From the NCBI GenBank assembly GCA_026770575.1, contig MU657171.1:390263-412081 (forward strand): 21,819 nt of DNA, read 5' to 3'. Below the pieces are notes generated by a model. The model had not been told where the DNA came from. It searched no databases and saw only the letters and a list, made by a program, of their open reading frames with translations. Numbering within the stretch: the stretch's first letter is position 1; each line of letters begins with the position of its first letter. This DNA is from Pelagophyceae sp. CCMP2097 (Eukaryota; Sar; Pelagophyceae). Shown piece after piece: positions 8,714 to 18,045 of the stretch. The position numbers and the translations under genes are program-made.

Positions 8714-10033
8714 TCAGACTTCGGCGTGGAGATCGGAGAGCTCGTTCGCCTCGAAGACGCTGAGCCAGACCTCGTCCGGGTGAAGCAGCGAGGCGCATTC
8801 GGGCGAGCCCGGCGGGAAGCGCTCGACGACGGGACTGCTCGCCGCGTACGTCGCGTCGCCCAGGACCGCGTTGGTCACTTCGCACAGGACCTGGCCGCGC
8901 GCGATGCACGAGGGACCGGGCGATTCGGAGGGCGCCAGAGGCGACTCACTCCTCGCTTCGACAGTGACTTCCTCGGTGACTTGGTCGGCGTCGACGGCGC
9001 CATCTCGCCCCCCACCGAAAGCTTCTTGGTGCCCTTCTTCTTGCCTGAAACGCAAAGGCGTTTGGCCTCGCTCGTTTGCGGGCGGGCAAGAGGAGGCGCA
9101 CGCTTCTGCGAGGCGGCTTGCATCTTGGCCGCCTCGAGGGCCTCGATTTGCGCCGTGAGGTTTGAAATGTCCTCCCGGAGCATAAACTGCCGCGCCGCCT
9201 CGTGCGCCTCCTGCGACTCGGACTCGCCCTCATCGGCGGCCTAGGGTCATCGTCGAGAAGCGCGAGGGCGTTTGGGCATGGCGCGGACTCGCCATGTTGT
9301 AGTCGTCGACCGTGGCGAGCTTTGCGTTGACGTCGTCCTCCGTGTCAGAAGACGACCTTCGAGCCGTGTACCACTCGTGGTCAGGGGCCTCGTGCCGCGG
9401 CGGCGGCGGCGGGCATGCCCGCATCATCTCGTCGTACCTACGCCAAAAACGTCGCGCCCCGCTCGCGGCCGACGGGACGGGGACGTCAACGCACGTCATC
9501 GACGACGAGCCAGAGGCCGGGCCGGACCTATGGCGTATGCGCATCACCGCTCGGCTGGAGAAATTGTGCGGACGAGGGCGCTGGTGCGGACGAGTAGAGC
9601 AGGCCTTCGAGGAAACCCGTCTTCGCCTTGGCCGGTTTCGCTGCGGTGTGGGTCGACGTCGCGCCATCGGCGCCACCTACGAGTACCTTCGGGGGCCCCG
9701 CCCGCCCGACGACGCGCGCGAATTATAACGGGCCGGCGCGCCGCGGAGGCACGCACGCTTGGCCGTCTTCGGCGCGTGCTCCTGGCCGCGCATCGCGTTG
9801 GTCCAGGGATGCGCCGCGCCGGCCGACGAAGATGCGCCGGAGTCTGGTCGCTCGGTAGAGTACTGCGGGCACGCCCCCGGCAACGGCAGCGCGTAGAGGA
9901 TGTTCAGGCAACCGCCTTCGCAGCTCCCGTTTCCCAGCAGCGTGGGCGAGCGCACGGCCCGCGGCGGCCCTCGCTTCGGCGGCGACGCATCCCAGGGCGG
10001 CCGGACGACGCGCGCTTCGGGGCCCTCCACCAT
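8714..10033 (-). CDS. Hypothetical protein with SP-K motifs, five exons
   Basis: Model: exons 10033-9687, 9527-9495, 9437-9293, 9240-8950 and 8890-8714, giving 330 aa with all phases consistent. The start is ATG 10033 (context ACCATGG), MVEGPEARVVRPPWDASPPK. Introns: 159 nt (donor GTACTC), 57 nt (GTGCGT), 52 nt with a GC donor (GCGAGT...CCCTAG) and 59 nt (GTGAGT). The middle holds a poly-Pro run and an acidic SSSDTEDDVNAKL stretch, then a predicted helix REDISNLTAQIEALEAAKMQ that could form a short coiled coil. A basic segment (KKKGTKK; TPTKSPRKS) follows, with CDK-like and nuclear-localisation-like sequence. The C-terminus is ...HPDEVWLSVFEANELSDLHAEV. No family is recognised. The first intron contains a coding-like piece (TGFLEGLLYSS), so an additional or alternative exon is possible. 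The last two exons are the best supported. Confidence 0.55.
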
Positions 10034-10463
10034 GGTATTTGCCCTGAGAGAGGAATCGGAAATCGAATCAAACGGGCATTTTCGGCGAAGCTTTTCTTTG
10101 TTTTGGAAGCAGCACGTGCAGCGCGTGTCGGCAACAGCAAGACAAGGCCATCAACCGCGCTCGGGGGCCGCGCGAACCGCCCGCCATTTCTTAAATTTCG
10201 AAATCAGCCTCAAAAACAGAAAAGGAGCCACAAAATCAACTCAACGGGAGAGGTAAGAAAACCACTTGGTCCAAGAGGGGGGCTTCAACGATCACGCTGG
10301 AAACGACCCGTCGGAGCTAACCTTCGCCACTGCCCACTCGTTCCAGTACACGGGCCAGCAACCGCAATGACCCGTGTTGCCGCGGGGCGGGCTTACTACG
10401 TGTCTTGGACACGTGGCCGCTGGAGAGTGGAGGCTTACCAGGGTAACAGTCGCCAATATCGAG

Positions 10464-10537
10464 TGCCCCCTGCGGGAATCGAACCCGAGACCATTCGCAA
10501 GTGATTGTGTACGTGGGCCCATTAACCCGCAACGGCA
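10464..10537 (-). tRNA. Degenerate tRNA-like element with an intact B box
   Basis: On the minus strand GGTTCGATTCC (10485-10475) is a perfect RNA polymerase III B box/T loop, preceded by CTCG and followed by CGCAGGGGGCA as in a tRNA 3' half. A GGGTTAATGG stretch at the expected upstream distance resembles a D arm. The 5' half does not close a normal acceptor stem with AGGGGGC (the 5' candidate GCCGTTG has mismatches) and no clean 5-bp anticodon stem with a 7-nt loop is found, so I assign no anticodon. It is best read as a tRNA pseudogene or tRNA-derived (SINE-like) fragment; an intron-containing or unusual functional tRNA is a weaker alternative. Confidence 0.35.
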
Positions 10538-10881
10538 ACGCCCGATCCCGTACCGACATTCCGGTATCCACCAGCCCCGAAGCCCGGCGACCCCTATATT
10601 TCTTAACGGACGCCAAAACGAAGGACGCCGTTCAACGCCGTGACGGTGACAAGTGTTCGAGTGGCGGCGACGCTTTCGTCGGCCGCGGCTAGGCGGCTGG
10701 GGCTGCTTGCTGGTGACCTGGCGCCCGTCCGTCGCCTCCGCCTCCGAACTTCCCCTTCCCACGTGTTGTTTGTTGGTCGCGCAGAGCTGAAAAGCCCGGG
10801 ACCGTTCTCCTTCTTGTTTTGTTTTTACGGCCGCTGTTTCCGGCTCTCGGTCGTCGCGCGGCTGGGCGTTCTACCCAACCA

Positions 10882-10924
10882 GCTCCGCCTCTGGGCTCCG
10901 CCTCTGGGCTCCGCCTCTGGGCTC
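10882..10924 (+). repeat. 13-bp tandem repeat, three copies
   Basis: GCTCCGCCTCTGG is repeated three times in a row (10882-10920) with a partial fourth GCTC. It lies in the non-coding spacer; no role can be assigned. Confidence 0.93.
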
Positions 10925-11550
10925 AAACAGCGGTCATGAATATAGGGACTGATTTAAATCTTTTGAATCCCACTCAGAACAATTTTTACTTTCGGGAGGA
11001 GACAAGGAGCTTGAGAGCCGCTCGAGAGACGCCGCGCGCGCGTCCTCGGGGGAAGCAGGTCGCGCCCGTCTGTAGGACCGTGCTCGTCATCTCCACGCTA
11101 CTCCTAGGTACGCTTACTCGAAGCGCGGCGTCCTTTGCCCTTGGAAACCGTTCGGTCTCTGTGGCTCCTTGTTTGACTCTGCTTGTCCACGCCCTGCTCG
11201 TCCACGACACGCGTCGCGTAAGCTTTCCCCCATTTCCTTTTGCGATTGCCCCGCGCTGTTTGAGGGTTTGATTTAATAGTCAGTAAATTTAAACAGTGGC
11301 GACGAGGCAGGCGCCTCGCGGTGCAATTTGCAAGCACAGGCCCGCACGCCATCGCCCCGACTATCGTCATGAGCTTTTCCGCGACGCAAGTGAAGACGAT
11401 GAAAAAGCATGTTTTGTGCGCGTGGGCAACCATCGTGTTGATATCATGATGTGTCTCATCACCGCCGTCTGGGAGGCGTTCCAGTATTGGACGGCGAGGA
11501 CGGGGGCGTTGCGCCTCGGCGACGACTCGCAGTTATTGCTCCACGCCGCC

Positions 11551-11670
11551 ATCGCGCTCGCAAGCTACTACTACGCCGTCGCCTGGCTCTCCGCCTAAGA
11601 GGTCTCCAAGCACGCCGTGTCCGAGTGCACCAAGGCCGTCACCAAGTTCACCAGCGCCGGCACCGCCTAA
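11551..11670 (+). pseudogene. Histone H2B C-terminal relic
   Basis: Codons 11599-11667 read EVSKHAVSECTKAVTKFTSA followed by GTA and a TAA stop. This is nearly the whole alpha-C helix of histone H2B (family form ELAKHAVSEGTKAVTKFTS), with Gly changed to Cys, and every codon ends in C or G as in expressed genes here. Immediately upstream, in the same frame, is a TAA at 11596-11598; before it AVAWLSA stands where H2B has AVRLVLPG, and ASYYY where H2B has the LAKYNKK part. The stretch encoding the linker and alpha-3 start looks deleted and the earlier histone fold is not recognisable. It therefore looks like a decayed or truncated H2B copy rather than a working gene. An intron over the stop was considered, but no good donor/acceptor pair is present. 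Confidence 0.72.
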
Positions 11671-12083
11671 GAGGCTCCGCTGCCGGACCGCACGGCGCAT
11701 CGCCGGAACGAATGACGACGGCGCGCTGTGCGACTCGAACCACAACCAAACCACAACCGGTGTTTCACAACACCACCCAACGACTACGGACTCTTCTCCT
11801 TCTCCCGCGCCCTGGAAATTGGAGAACATCGCGGGGCCTCGGGCTCTCGAGCGACGTCCATGTCTCATTGAAGGGACCTCGCGGTTTGGTCCCTACTACC
11901 GTAGAATAATGCATCTTTGGAAGCATAAACTGCGTCAGACGTCGCACCCGCCTTTGTTGCGCACGCCGGAGGGCGCGTGCGCACGTCGGTGGGTGGGCCG
12001 GCAACGGGCGGCTGCGCGAGTACGTGTCAGACGGCTCGCCGCCCGCACGTCTCGGTGGGCGCGTGCGCAGGCCGTCCAACGCG
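11671..12083. other. No recognisable gene
   Basis: This stretch lies between the H2B relic and the kelch relic. Open frames on both strands are Arg-rich with no motif. A 12-bp direct repeat CCACAACC is visible near 11740-11760. A TGGGCGCGTGCGCA/GGGCGCGTGCGCAC pair near 11965 and 12057 may be a small degenerate repeat. Confidence 0.35.
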
Positions 12084-12546
12084 TCAGTCCGGCATCGGGC
12101 GGCGGCGCGCCGACCGAGCGCCGTACTGCTCCTCCACGGCGAGCACCTCCGTCGTCGACAAGGTGGTAGTAGGGCCATGACTTTCCCCCACGACAAAGAA
12201 GATCCGGGGGCGTCCGCCCGCGACGTCGAGTCGGACGGCTGCGAAACGATCGCGCCCAGCTAGCATGGCCGGGCAGGGCGAAAACTCCATCGTCGCCACG
12301 TCGAGGAGCTCCGTCGTGGCCAACGTCGTGCCCACCGCCTCTTCGCCGCCGACGATGAGGACGTGCTGCGCGTCGACCGTCACGGCCGCGCAGTAAGAAC
12401 GCACAGCTCATCGTTGGACCGAACGCGAACGACATGGTCCGGGTTTCGAGAATCTCTGTCGTATTCAGCTGTCCTTCAGGTCAAATTCATCTCATCACCG
12501 GCGACCATGATGCAGTGCTCGACCAGCGCGACGGCGCAGTGTCCAG
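12084..12546 (-). pseudogene. Broken kelch-repeat gene fragment
   Basis: Kelch beta-propeller repeats are readable on the minus strand but only by changing frame. From 12546 downward: CAVALVEHCIMVAGDEMNLT then TGA. In another frame: LNTTEILETRTMSFAFGPTMS. In the third segment, from about 12402 to 12084: RSYCAAVTVDAQHVLIVGGE, TTELLDVATMEFSP, then PRIFFVVGE and TLSTTEVLAVEEQY. These match the kelch pattern (strand, VxGG, then TTExxDxxTxxFxPGP). The breaks, near 12490 and 12408, lack obvious intron signals and no start or stop of a complete gene is seen, so this is probably a degraded copy of a larger propeller gene. Sequencing errors at two sites are the alternative. Confidence 0.65.
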
Positions 12547-12637
12547 AGGCAGCGCACACATCGTGTCCAAGCTGAGGACGACAGCGGTAAATAATATTAT
12601 TGTCGATTAGAGTAGACGGCGCGGCGGGCGCGGCGCT

Positions 12638-15110
12638 TTATGCCAGCGCGGCGGACATGCGCTTGGGCTCGCGCTTGAGCGCCTCGAGCCACTCGGCCGT
12701 CTGCGCGAGCGCGGGGCGCACGTGGTCCTTGAGGTGCGTCTCGTGGCCGACCTTTTCAAAGGCCGAGACCTGGACGATCTCGTCACGCGCGTCGTCGGCG
12801 GCGCGGATCTTGGCCTGCTCGGCGGCCGTCGGCTCGCGCTTGGCCTTCTTGCACGCAATGGCGATGCTGTCCGCCTCGATGCACTTGGGCAGCGCGTCGA
12901 GCAGCGTGCGAGCAAACGTGCCGTCGGCGGTGCACACGCCCGGCACGAGGAGCGAGCGCGAGTACTCCGAGTCGAGCGTGAGCAGCTCGGCGACCTGCTT
13001 GGTCAGCGCGTCGCCGGGCAGCCGGTCCGGCGCGCCGAGGCCGCCGAGGGGCCGCACGGCCAGGCGCAGCATGGCGCCCGCGACGTGGTGCACGCCCATT
13101 GGCATCTTGGGTACGTTGTCCGCCGCCTGCATGAGCGCGTCGTGCGCCTCCTTCTCGAGGCGGAGGAGCGCGTGGTGCGCCACGCGCTGCAGCTCCTCGC
13201 GCTTCTCCAGCGTGTGCGCGTTGCGCTCGTAGTGCACGAGGACCGTGTAGCCCAGGAAGACGGCGCCGAGCGCGTCGGCGAGGCGGCCCATGAACATCTC
13301 CTCAAACTTCAGGCGGCCGCCGAGCAGCAGCGCCAGGTCCGCCGCGAAGGCAAAGTTGGCCGACAACCGGAGCAGCGCCTTCTCGTGCTTGGCGACGAAG
13401 TCGTCCTTCTTCACGGGCACGGGCCCCGACGCGTCCATGGCCTTTGCGAGGCTAAAAGGCATGGCGGCGTCGCGCACGCCCGCGACGAGCGAGCTGCCGA
13501 GGGCGCCGAGGGCGTGGCCCACCATCTGGCCGACGCCGGCCATGAAGCGCTGCGGCGCGGCCTTGTCGTCCGCCTCGAGCGACTCGACGACGTTCAGCAG
13601 GTGCGGGTGGCAGCGCATCAGGCCCTGGCCGATGATCTGGAACGAGCGGGTCATGATGTTGGCGCCCTCGACCGTAATCGCAATAGGCATGGTCATCCAG
13701 GCCTGGCCGATGATGTTCTTGGGCCCCATGGAGATCGCCGAGCCGCCGAGGATGTCCATGCCCGCGGTGACCATGGTGCGCGCGCGGTTCGTAATGTTCT
13801 GCTTCATGATGGAAGACAAGACCATGGGCGCCTCGTGGTTGTCCACAATGGCGTTCATGAGCTCCGTCGAGGCGACGGATATGTAGCCGTCCGAGGCGAT
13901 GACGGCCAGGGCCTCTTGCACGCCGCCAAACTCGGCGATGGGCACGCGGAACTGCTTGCGCGCGCGCGCGTACGCGCCCACGGCCGGACCGAGGCCCTTT
14001 GCGATGCTGACGCCCGACGCTGGCAGCGAGACGCCGCGGCCCTCTGCGAGGCACTCGACGAACATGTGCCAGCCGTAGCCGCAGCGCTCCTGGCCGCCGA
14101 GGACCTGGTCCATCGAGACCCAGACGTCCTTGCCCTTGACGGTGCCGTTCATGAACGCCGCCGCCAAAGGCTCGTGGCGCGGGCCCATCTCGAGGTTGGG
14201 GTGGCCACGCTCCAAAATGGCCACCGTGAAGCCGGCCTCGCCCTTGCCCGCGAGCAGGTTGTTCGGGTCGCGCAGCTCAAAGCCGATGCCCACGATGCCG
14301 GCGACGGGTGCGAGCGTGATGTAGCGCTTGTCGAACTCGCAGCGCACGCCGACCTCGCCCGTGAGCGGGTGCTTCTCGACAATGCCAAACGAGCCGATCA
14401 ACGACGTCGCGTCAGACCCAGAGTGGATGCCCGTCAGACCGAAGCAGGGGATGAGCGTGCCGTCGGCGAGCAGCGGCAGGAACTCGTGCTTTTGGGCGTC
14501 GGTGCCGTAGCGCACGAGGAGCTCGCCGGGGCCGAGCGAGTTGGGCACGGCCACCGTCGACATGAGGTCCGCAGACACCGAGCTCAGCTTGACTAAGATG
14601 GCCGACGTGGCGCCCGTGGAGAAGCCCTTGCCGCCCCACTCCTTTGGGATCTTGAGGCCGAAGAAGCCCTTTCTGCGTACGAATTCCCACGTCGCGTAGT
14701 CCATGTCCTTGTTGCGGTAAATTTCGTGGTCCTTGACCAGCTTGCACAGCTCCTCCGTCTCGTTGGCCAGGTACGCCTCCTCCTCCGAAGTGAGCCCGAA
14801 CTTGGGCTCGTACCTGCGCAGACAACGTCGCGGCGCGACACGAATCGAAAAAAAGGGCCCGGCGGTCCACGCACGTCGCAATGAGGTTCTTGAGGTTGGG
14901 CTTGCCGGAGAAGATCTCGCGGTCGAAGCCGACGGAGCCGCAGCCCAACGCGACGCGCTCCGTGGCCGAGATCTTCGGCATCATCTTCTTGGCCTAAGGG
15001 GAAACGCGGTGACGCCGGGAAAGCGCTTTCGACGAACTCGGCGCCGGCAGGCGCACCATCTTGTAGGCCGCCGCGCTCACGAACTGCCGCTTCGCCATCC
15101 TCGTCGCCAT
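12638..15110 (-). CDS. FadE-type acyl-CoA dehydrogenase
   Basis: Flavoenzyme catalysing the first, alpha-beta desaturation step of fatty-acid beta-oxidation. Model: exons 15110-15057, 14993-14875 and 14813-12638, 782 aa, with donors GTGCGC and GTGCGT and introns of 63 and 61 nt. It follows the bacterial FadE (YafH) subfamily (E. coli about 814 aa) from end to end: SATERVALGCGSVGFDREIF and SGKPNL near the N-terminus, GFFGLKIPKEWGGKGFS, VPNSLGPGELLVRYGT, the FAD/substrate loop LTGIHSGSDATS, YITLAPVAGIVGIG, VECLAEGRGVSLP, AYARARKQF, and ITVEGANIMTRSFQIIGQG, whose Glu is the probable catalytic base. The N-terminus (MATRMAKRQFVSAAAYKM) is basic and amphipathic, consistent with mitochondrial import. 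The C-terminus SAALA is not a PTS1 peroxisomal signal. The unspliced frame to 14881 would miss the conserved N-terminal part. Third-position GC is uniformly high. Confidence 0.92.
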
Positions 15111-15163
15111 TGCTGCGCACAGAGTCTAACAGCGACTCTGCCCAATAAGAAAGTTCCTTGTGT

Positions 15164-15198
15164 GTTCCAGTCATCTCAGAGCGGTTCCAGTCATCTCA
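15164..15198 (-). promoter_or_regulatory. Direct repeat TGAGATGACTGGAAC x2 upstream of the acyl-CoA dehydrogenase
   Basis: The 15-mer TGAGATGACTGGAAC (minus strand) occurs at 15198-15184 and 15178-15164, spaced 20 bp centre to centre, about two helical turns, and 54-88 bp before ATG 15110. Position and spacing suggest a transcription-factor site pair, but it could equally be a small chance duplication in the 5' untranslated region. No TATA box is evident. Confidence 0.4.
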
Positions 15199-15423
15199 AA
15201 AGGAGAGAGAGACTTCAAGTTGCAGCTGTCAATTGACCGTTCGGAGCAGAACTGATTTGTGAAACCGCCGCCGCGGACCGCAGCCGATCCGCAGACAACG
15301 CAAGCACTCGTTCCCTGGCAGCCAGAGCCGCGGATGACGCACTCGCGACGTCCGGGGTCCGATAAGACGGTCCGGGTCTGACGACTTTTGCCCTGGAAAA
15401 CCCTCTTCAAAGAACCAAAACGT

Positions 15424-15479
15424 CGGCAGCTCGCTTCCGAGGGAGGTGCTGGGCGGCAGCTCGCTTCCGAGGTGCTGGG
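15424..15479. repeat. Two-copy tandem repeat in the 15111-15501 spacer
   Basis: CGGCAGCTCGCTTCCGAGG plus GTGCTGGG is present twice: a 30-bp unit (15424-15453) with an extra GAGG-type duplication, then a 26-bp unit (15454-15479). It lies just beyond the 3' end of the dipeptidase gene. Apart from this and the 15164-15198 repeat, nothing else is seen in the spacer. Confidence 0.88.
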
Positions 15480-15501
15480 CGAGAGCTTTTGACCGAGAAT
15501 A

Positions 15502-16245
15502 CTATACGAGGCGGTACGTTCCGTCCTCGACGACGACGCCTTGTCCGTCGGCGAGGCGGACGACGGTGTGGTCATTGTGGCCGTGCCTCTGCGCTTGCTC
15601 GTTTTGCCAATCCGCGCCGCCGTAGGGGCCGTTTGCGTGTGGGAAGATGGAGATGCCGCCGGCGACGTCGAGGCCGCGCGAGACGTGCGCGTCCTTCCAG
15701 TCGACGTTTACGGTGCCCTCGCACGTTTGGTCGTCCCAGTTCTTCCAAAACACAGTCTGCACCGTCCTGCCCGCGAGGATCGACCCCGCCGAGGCCCCGA
15801 CGAATACAGTGCCGTCGGCGAGGAGGTCCTTGATGATTTCGCCGCCGCCGGACGCGTGGACGTGGTGCGCGAGGTTGTACGTGTTGCCCCCCGCCACCCA
15901 GACGACGTCGACGCGGCCGAGGCCCGAAACGGCGGTCCGCAGCGATTCGCCGCGCGTGTACTCCGGGTCGATCCACTCGAGGCGGCCGAGGCCGAGGTCG
16001 GCTTGGAGGCCGGCCGCGTGCATCCGAGCATCTGCCTCAGACCAGCCGTCGCGCAGCGGCGCGGTAGGGATGTACCAGACCTGCGCGCGATGGCGTCAGA
16101 CCTGCGCGCACCGGCGTCGGCGGCGCCCGCGGGCGGCGGCGCTTACTGTCGCGCGCGCGGGGTCCGGCACGAGGCGGTGGAACTCGTCCATCAGCGCCGG
16201 CGACGTCAACCCGTTGCTCGTCAGCAGCAAGCGGTACAGCTGCAT
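15502..16245 (-). CDS. Peptidase S51 family (dipeptidase E-like)
   Basis: Serine peptidase of the S51 family, whose bacterial member PepE cleaves Asp-X dipeptides. Model: exon 1 16245-16147 (33 codons, MQLYRLLLTSNGLTSPAL), donor GTAAGC, intron 66 nt, exon 2 16080-15502; 225 aa, the usual family length. After the join the protein reads VWYIPTAPLRDGWSEADAR, then VVWVAGGNTYNL, a family hallmark. The nucleophile elbow GASAGS has the Ser at about residue 130. A His follows in IFPHANGPYGG (about 181), the place of the catalytic His, though the Ser-His spacing is longer than in E. coli PepE. An Asp of the triad may be one of WDD (149-150). No targeting peptide is evident from ATG 16245; the frame is open upstream to 16425, so a longer start is conceivable. 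It lies in series with the TyrRS gene on the same strand. Confidence 0.85.
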
Positions 16246-16484
16246 CCTGACACCCGAGAGCGTGCCGCAGGCCGTGCCCGGGAGCCGCGAGTCCGGGAGG
16301 CGTCCGGGCACGTCGCGCGGCGTCCGAGCCTTCGTAGGAGCCAGCTGGCCAGATTCGAACCAGATGATCCTACAATTGTATACTGCGGCTTGTCCTCTCC
16401 AATAGGAAATGGGAGGACATGCCAATCAATGAAGAGGAGCGTTCCTCCTCAACGGCGTATCATTAAAGGTTTTGAAACCGTTTG

Positions 16485-18045
16485 TCAGGCGAGCTCGACG
16501 ATGGCGTGGCGCTTCTTCCCAGCGGAGAGCTTGACCTGGCCCGCCTCAAAGGTAACTTTGCTGATTTGCGCGTCGATGTCGTCGATTTTGACGTCGTCGA
16601 CGCGCGCGCCGCCGCCCTCGACGAGTCTGCGGGCGTCTCCCTTGGACTTTGCAAAGTCGCAGCGGATGAGGAGGTCGACGACCTTGATCAGCCCCGCGGC
16701 GTCAAAGTCCGCCGCGGCGACGTTGAGGCGCGGCATGGACGCGTCGGCCGCCGCGCCGGCGCCGCCGGAGAAGAGCGCGTCGACGGCGGCGTGGATGCCC
16801 GGCAGCGCTTCGGCGCCGTGGAGCAGTTTTGTCGCCTCGTCGGCGAGGACGCGCTTCACGGCGTTGAGGCCCGCGCCCTCGACGCCGTCGGTGAGCTTGG
16901 AAACGTCGGCCAACGGCAGCTCGGTGAAGAGCTTGAGGAACCTCTCCACGTCGGCGTCGGCGGCGTTGCGCCAAAACTGCCAGTACTCGTACGCCGACAA
17001 ACGTTCTGGAGAGAGCCAGACGGCGCCGTCGGCAGTCTTGCCCATCTTCTTGCCGTCGGCGGTGGCGATCAGCGGCGCGGTGAGGCCGATCAGCTTCAAG
17101 CCGTCGACGCGCCGGCCGAGCTCGACGCCGGAGACGATGTTGCCCCACTGGTCCGACCCGCCGAGCTGCAGCGCCGCGCCGTGTCGGCGTGCGAGCTCGA
17201 GGAAGTCGTAGGCCTGCAAGATCATGTAGTTGAACTCGAGGAAGCTCAGCGGCTGCTCGCGCTGCAGCCGCTGCTTGACCGACTCAAACGAGAGCATGCG
17301 GTTCACGCTAAAGTGTTTCCCATAATCACGGAGAAAGTCCAAGTAGTTCAGCTCCCCGAGCCAGTCGTTGTTGTTCACCAGCCGCGCGGCGTTGGGCACT
17401 TCCGGCGTCGCCTCGAAGGAGAGGAACTTGTCGAAAACGGAAGAGATGCCGGCGATGTTCGCCGCAATGGTCGCCTCGTCGAGGATGCGCCGCGCCTCGT
17501 CCTTGCCAGTCGGGTCCCCGACCTTGGTCGTGCCCCCGCCCACGAGCACGATGGGCAGGTGGCCCGTGCGCTGCAGCAGCCTGAAAGGACCAGCGGTGCG
17601 CAAAGGCCGCCGGCCGACCCGCGCGCACGGGCTGCGGCTGGCACGCACCGCAGGATCATGATCTGGAGGAGGGAGCCGACGTGGAGCGAGTCGGCTGTAG
17701 CGTCGAAGCCGAGGTAGGCTGCGACGGGCCCGGCGGCCATCTTCTCGTCGAGCGCGTCCATGTCCGTGCACTACGGGGCCACGGTATACGCCCGCGTCCT
17801 CCGGGGTATGGGCGCACCTGGGCCATGTAGCCGCGCGCGACGAACTCGCGCACGAAGGCCGACTCGTACGTCGTCCTGGACGACGCGACTTCGCCTTCGA
17901 CGGCCGCTTCGACGTCGACGGCCGCGCTCCGCAGGCTTGCGAGGCGCCGCCGCGCCGCAGGCGCCGCGCGCGGCCGCGCGCAGCGCAGCCCGCGCGCCAC
18001 CACGAGCCGCGTCAGCATCAAGAGCCAGAGCCGCGCGCCGAGCAT
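16485..18045 (-). CDS. Tyrosyl-tRNA synthetase, bacterial type, probably organellar
   Basis: Charges tRNA-Tyr with tyrosine. Model: exons 18045-17818, 17770-17649 and 17580-16485, donors GTGCGC and GTGCGT, introns of 47 and 68 nt, 481 aa. The joins restore family sequence exactly: [25 protein letters not shown] and [24 protein letters not shown]. Class I signatures are HVGS (residues 106-109, the HIGH motif) and KMGKT (about 295-299, the KMSKS motif); GGSDQWGN binds tyrosine, and a C-terminal S4-like RNA-binding part runs [39 protein letters not shown] and [17 protein letters not shown] are typical of the alphaproteobacterial/mitochondrial lineage (from memory of the family). The first 60 residues ([20 protein letters not shown], then Arg/Ala-rich) form an organelle presequence: a hydrophobic patch then a basic stretch, so a plastid bipartite signal or a mitochondrial one. 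HVGS and KMGKT variants occur in that lineage. Confidence 0.93.

Larger units (their letters stand above)
10034..11550. other. Long spacer, mostly without genes
   Basis: No frame shows convincing coding character over this stretch. It contains the tRNA-like element at 10464-10537, a 13-bp triple repeat at 10882-10924 and several AT-richer patches (10180-10250, 10930-11000, 11250-11300) unlike the GC-rich genes. An open frame at 11296-11598 runs into the H2B relic and may be its decayed upstream part; only the region after 11551 is assigned. Confidence 0.45.

Noticed and set aside
11596..11598. Stop-codon readthrough or reassigned TAA in the H2B-like frame
   Set aside because: Other genes here end at ordinary TAA, TAG or TGA at the family-expected place, and the upstream sequence is not a good histone fold, so decay is simpler.
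12722..14596. 624-codon plus-strand open frame opposite the acyl-CoA dehydrogenase
   Set aside because: Antisense shadow; the minus strand matches FadE along its length.
14814..14881. ATG-like start at 14881 for the acyl-CoA dehydrogenase
   Set aside because: The first residues of that frame are intron; splicing at 14874/14814 restores the conserved N-terminal FadE sequence.
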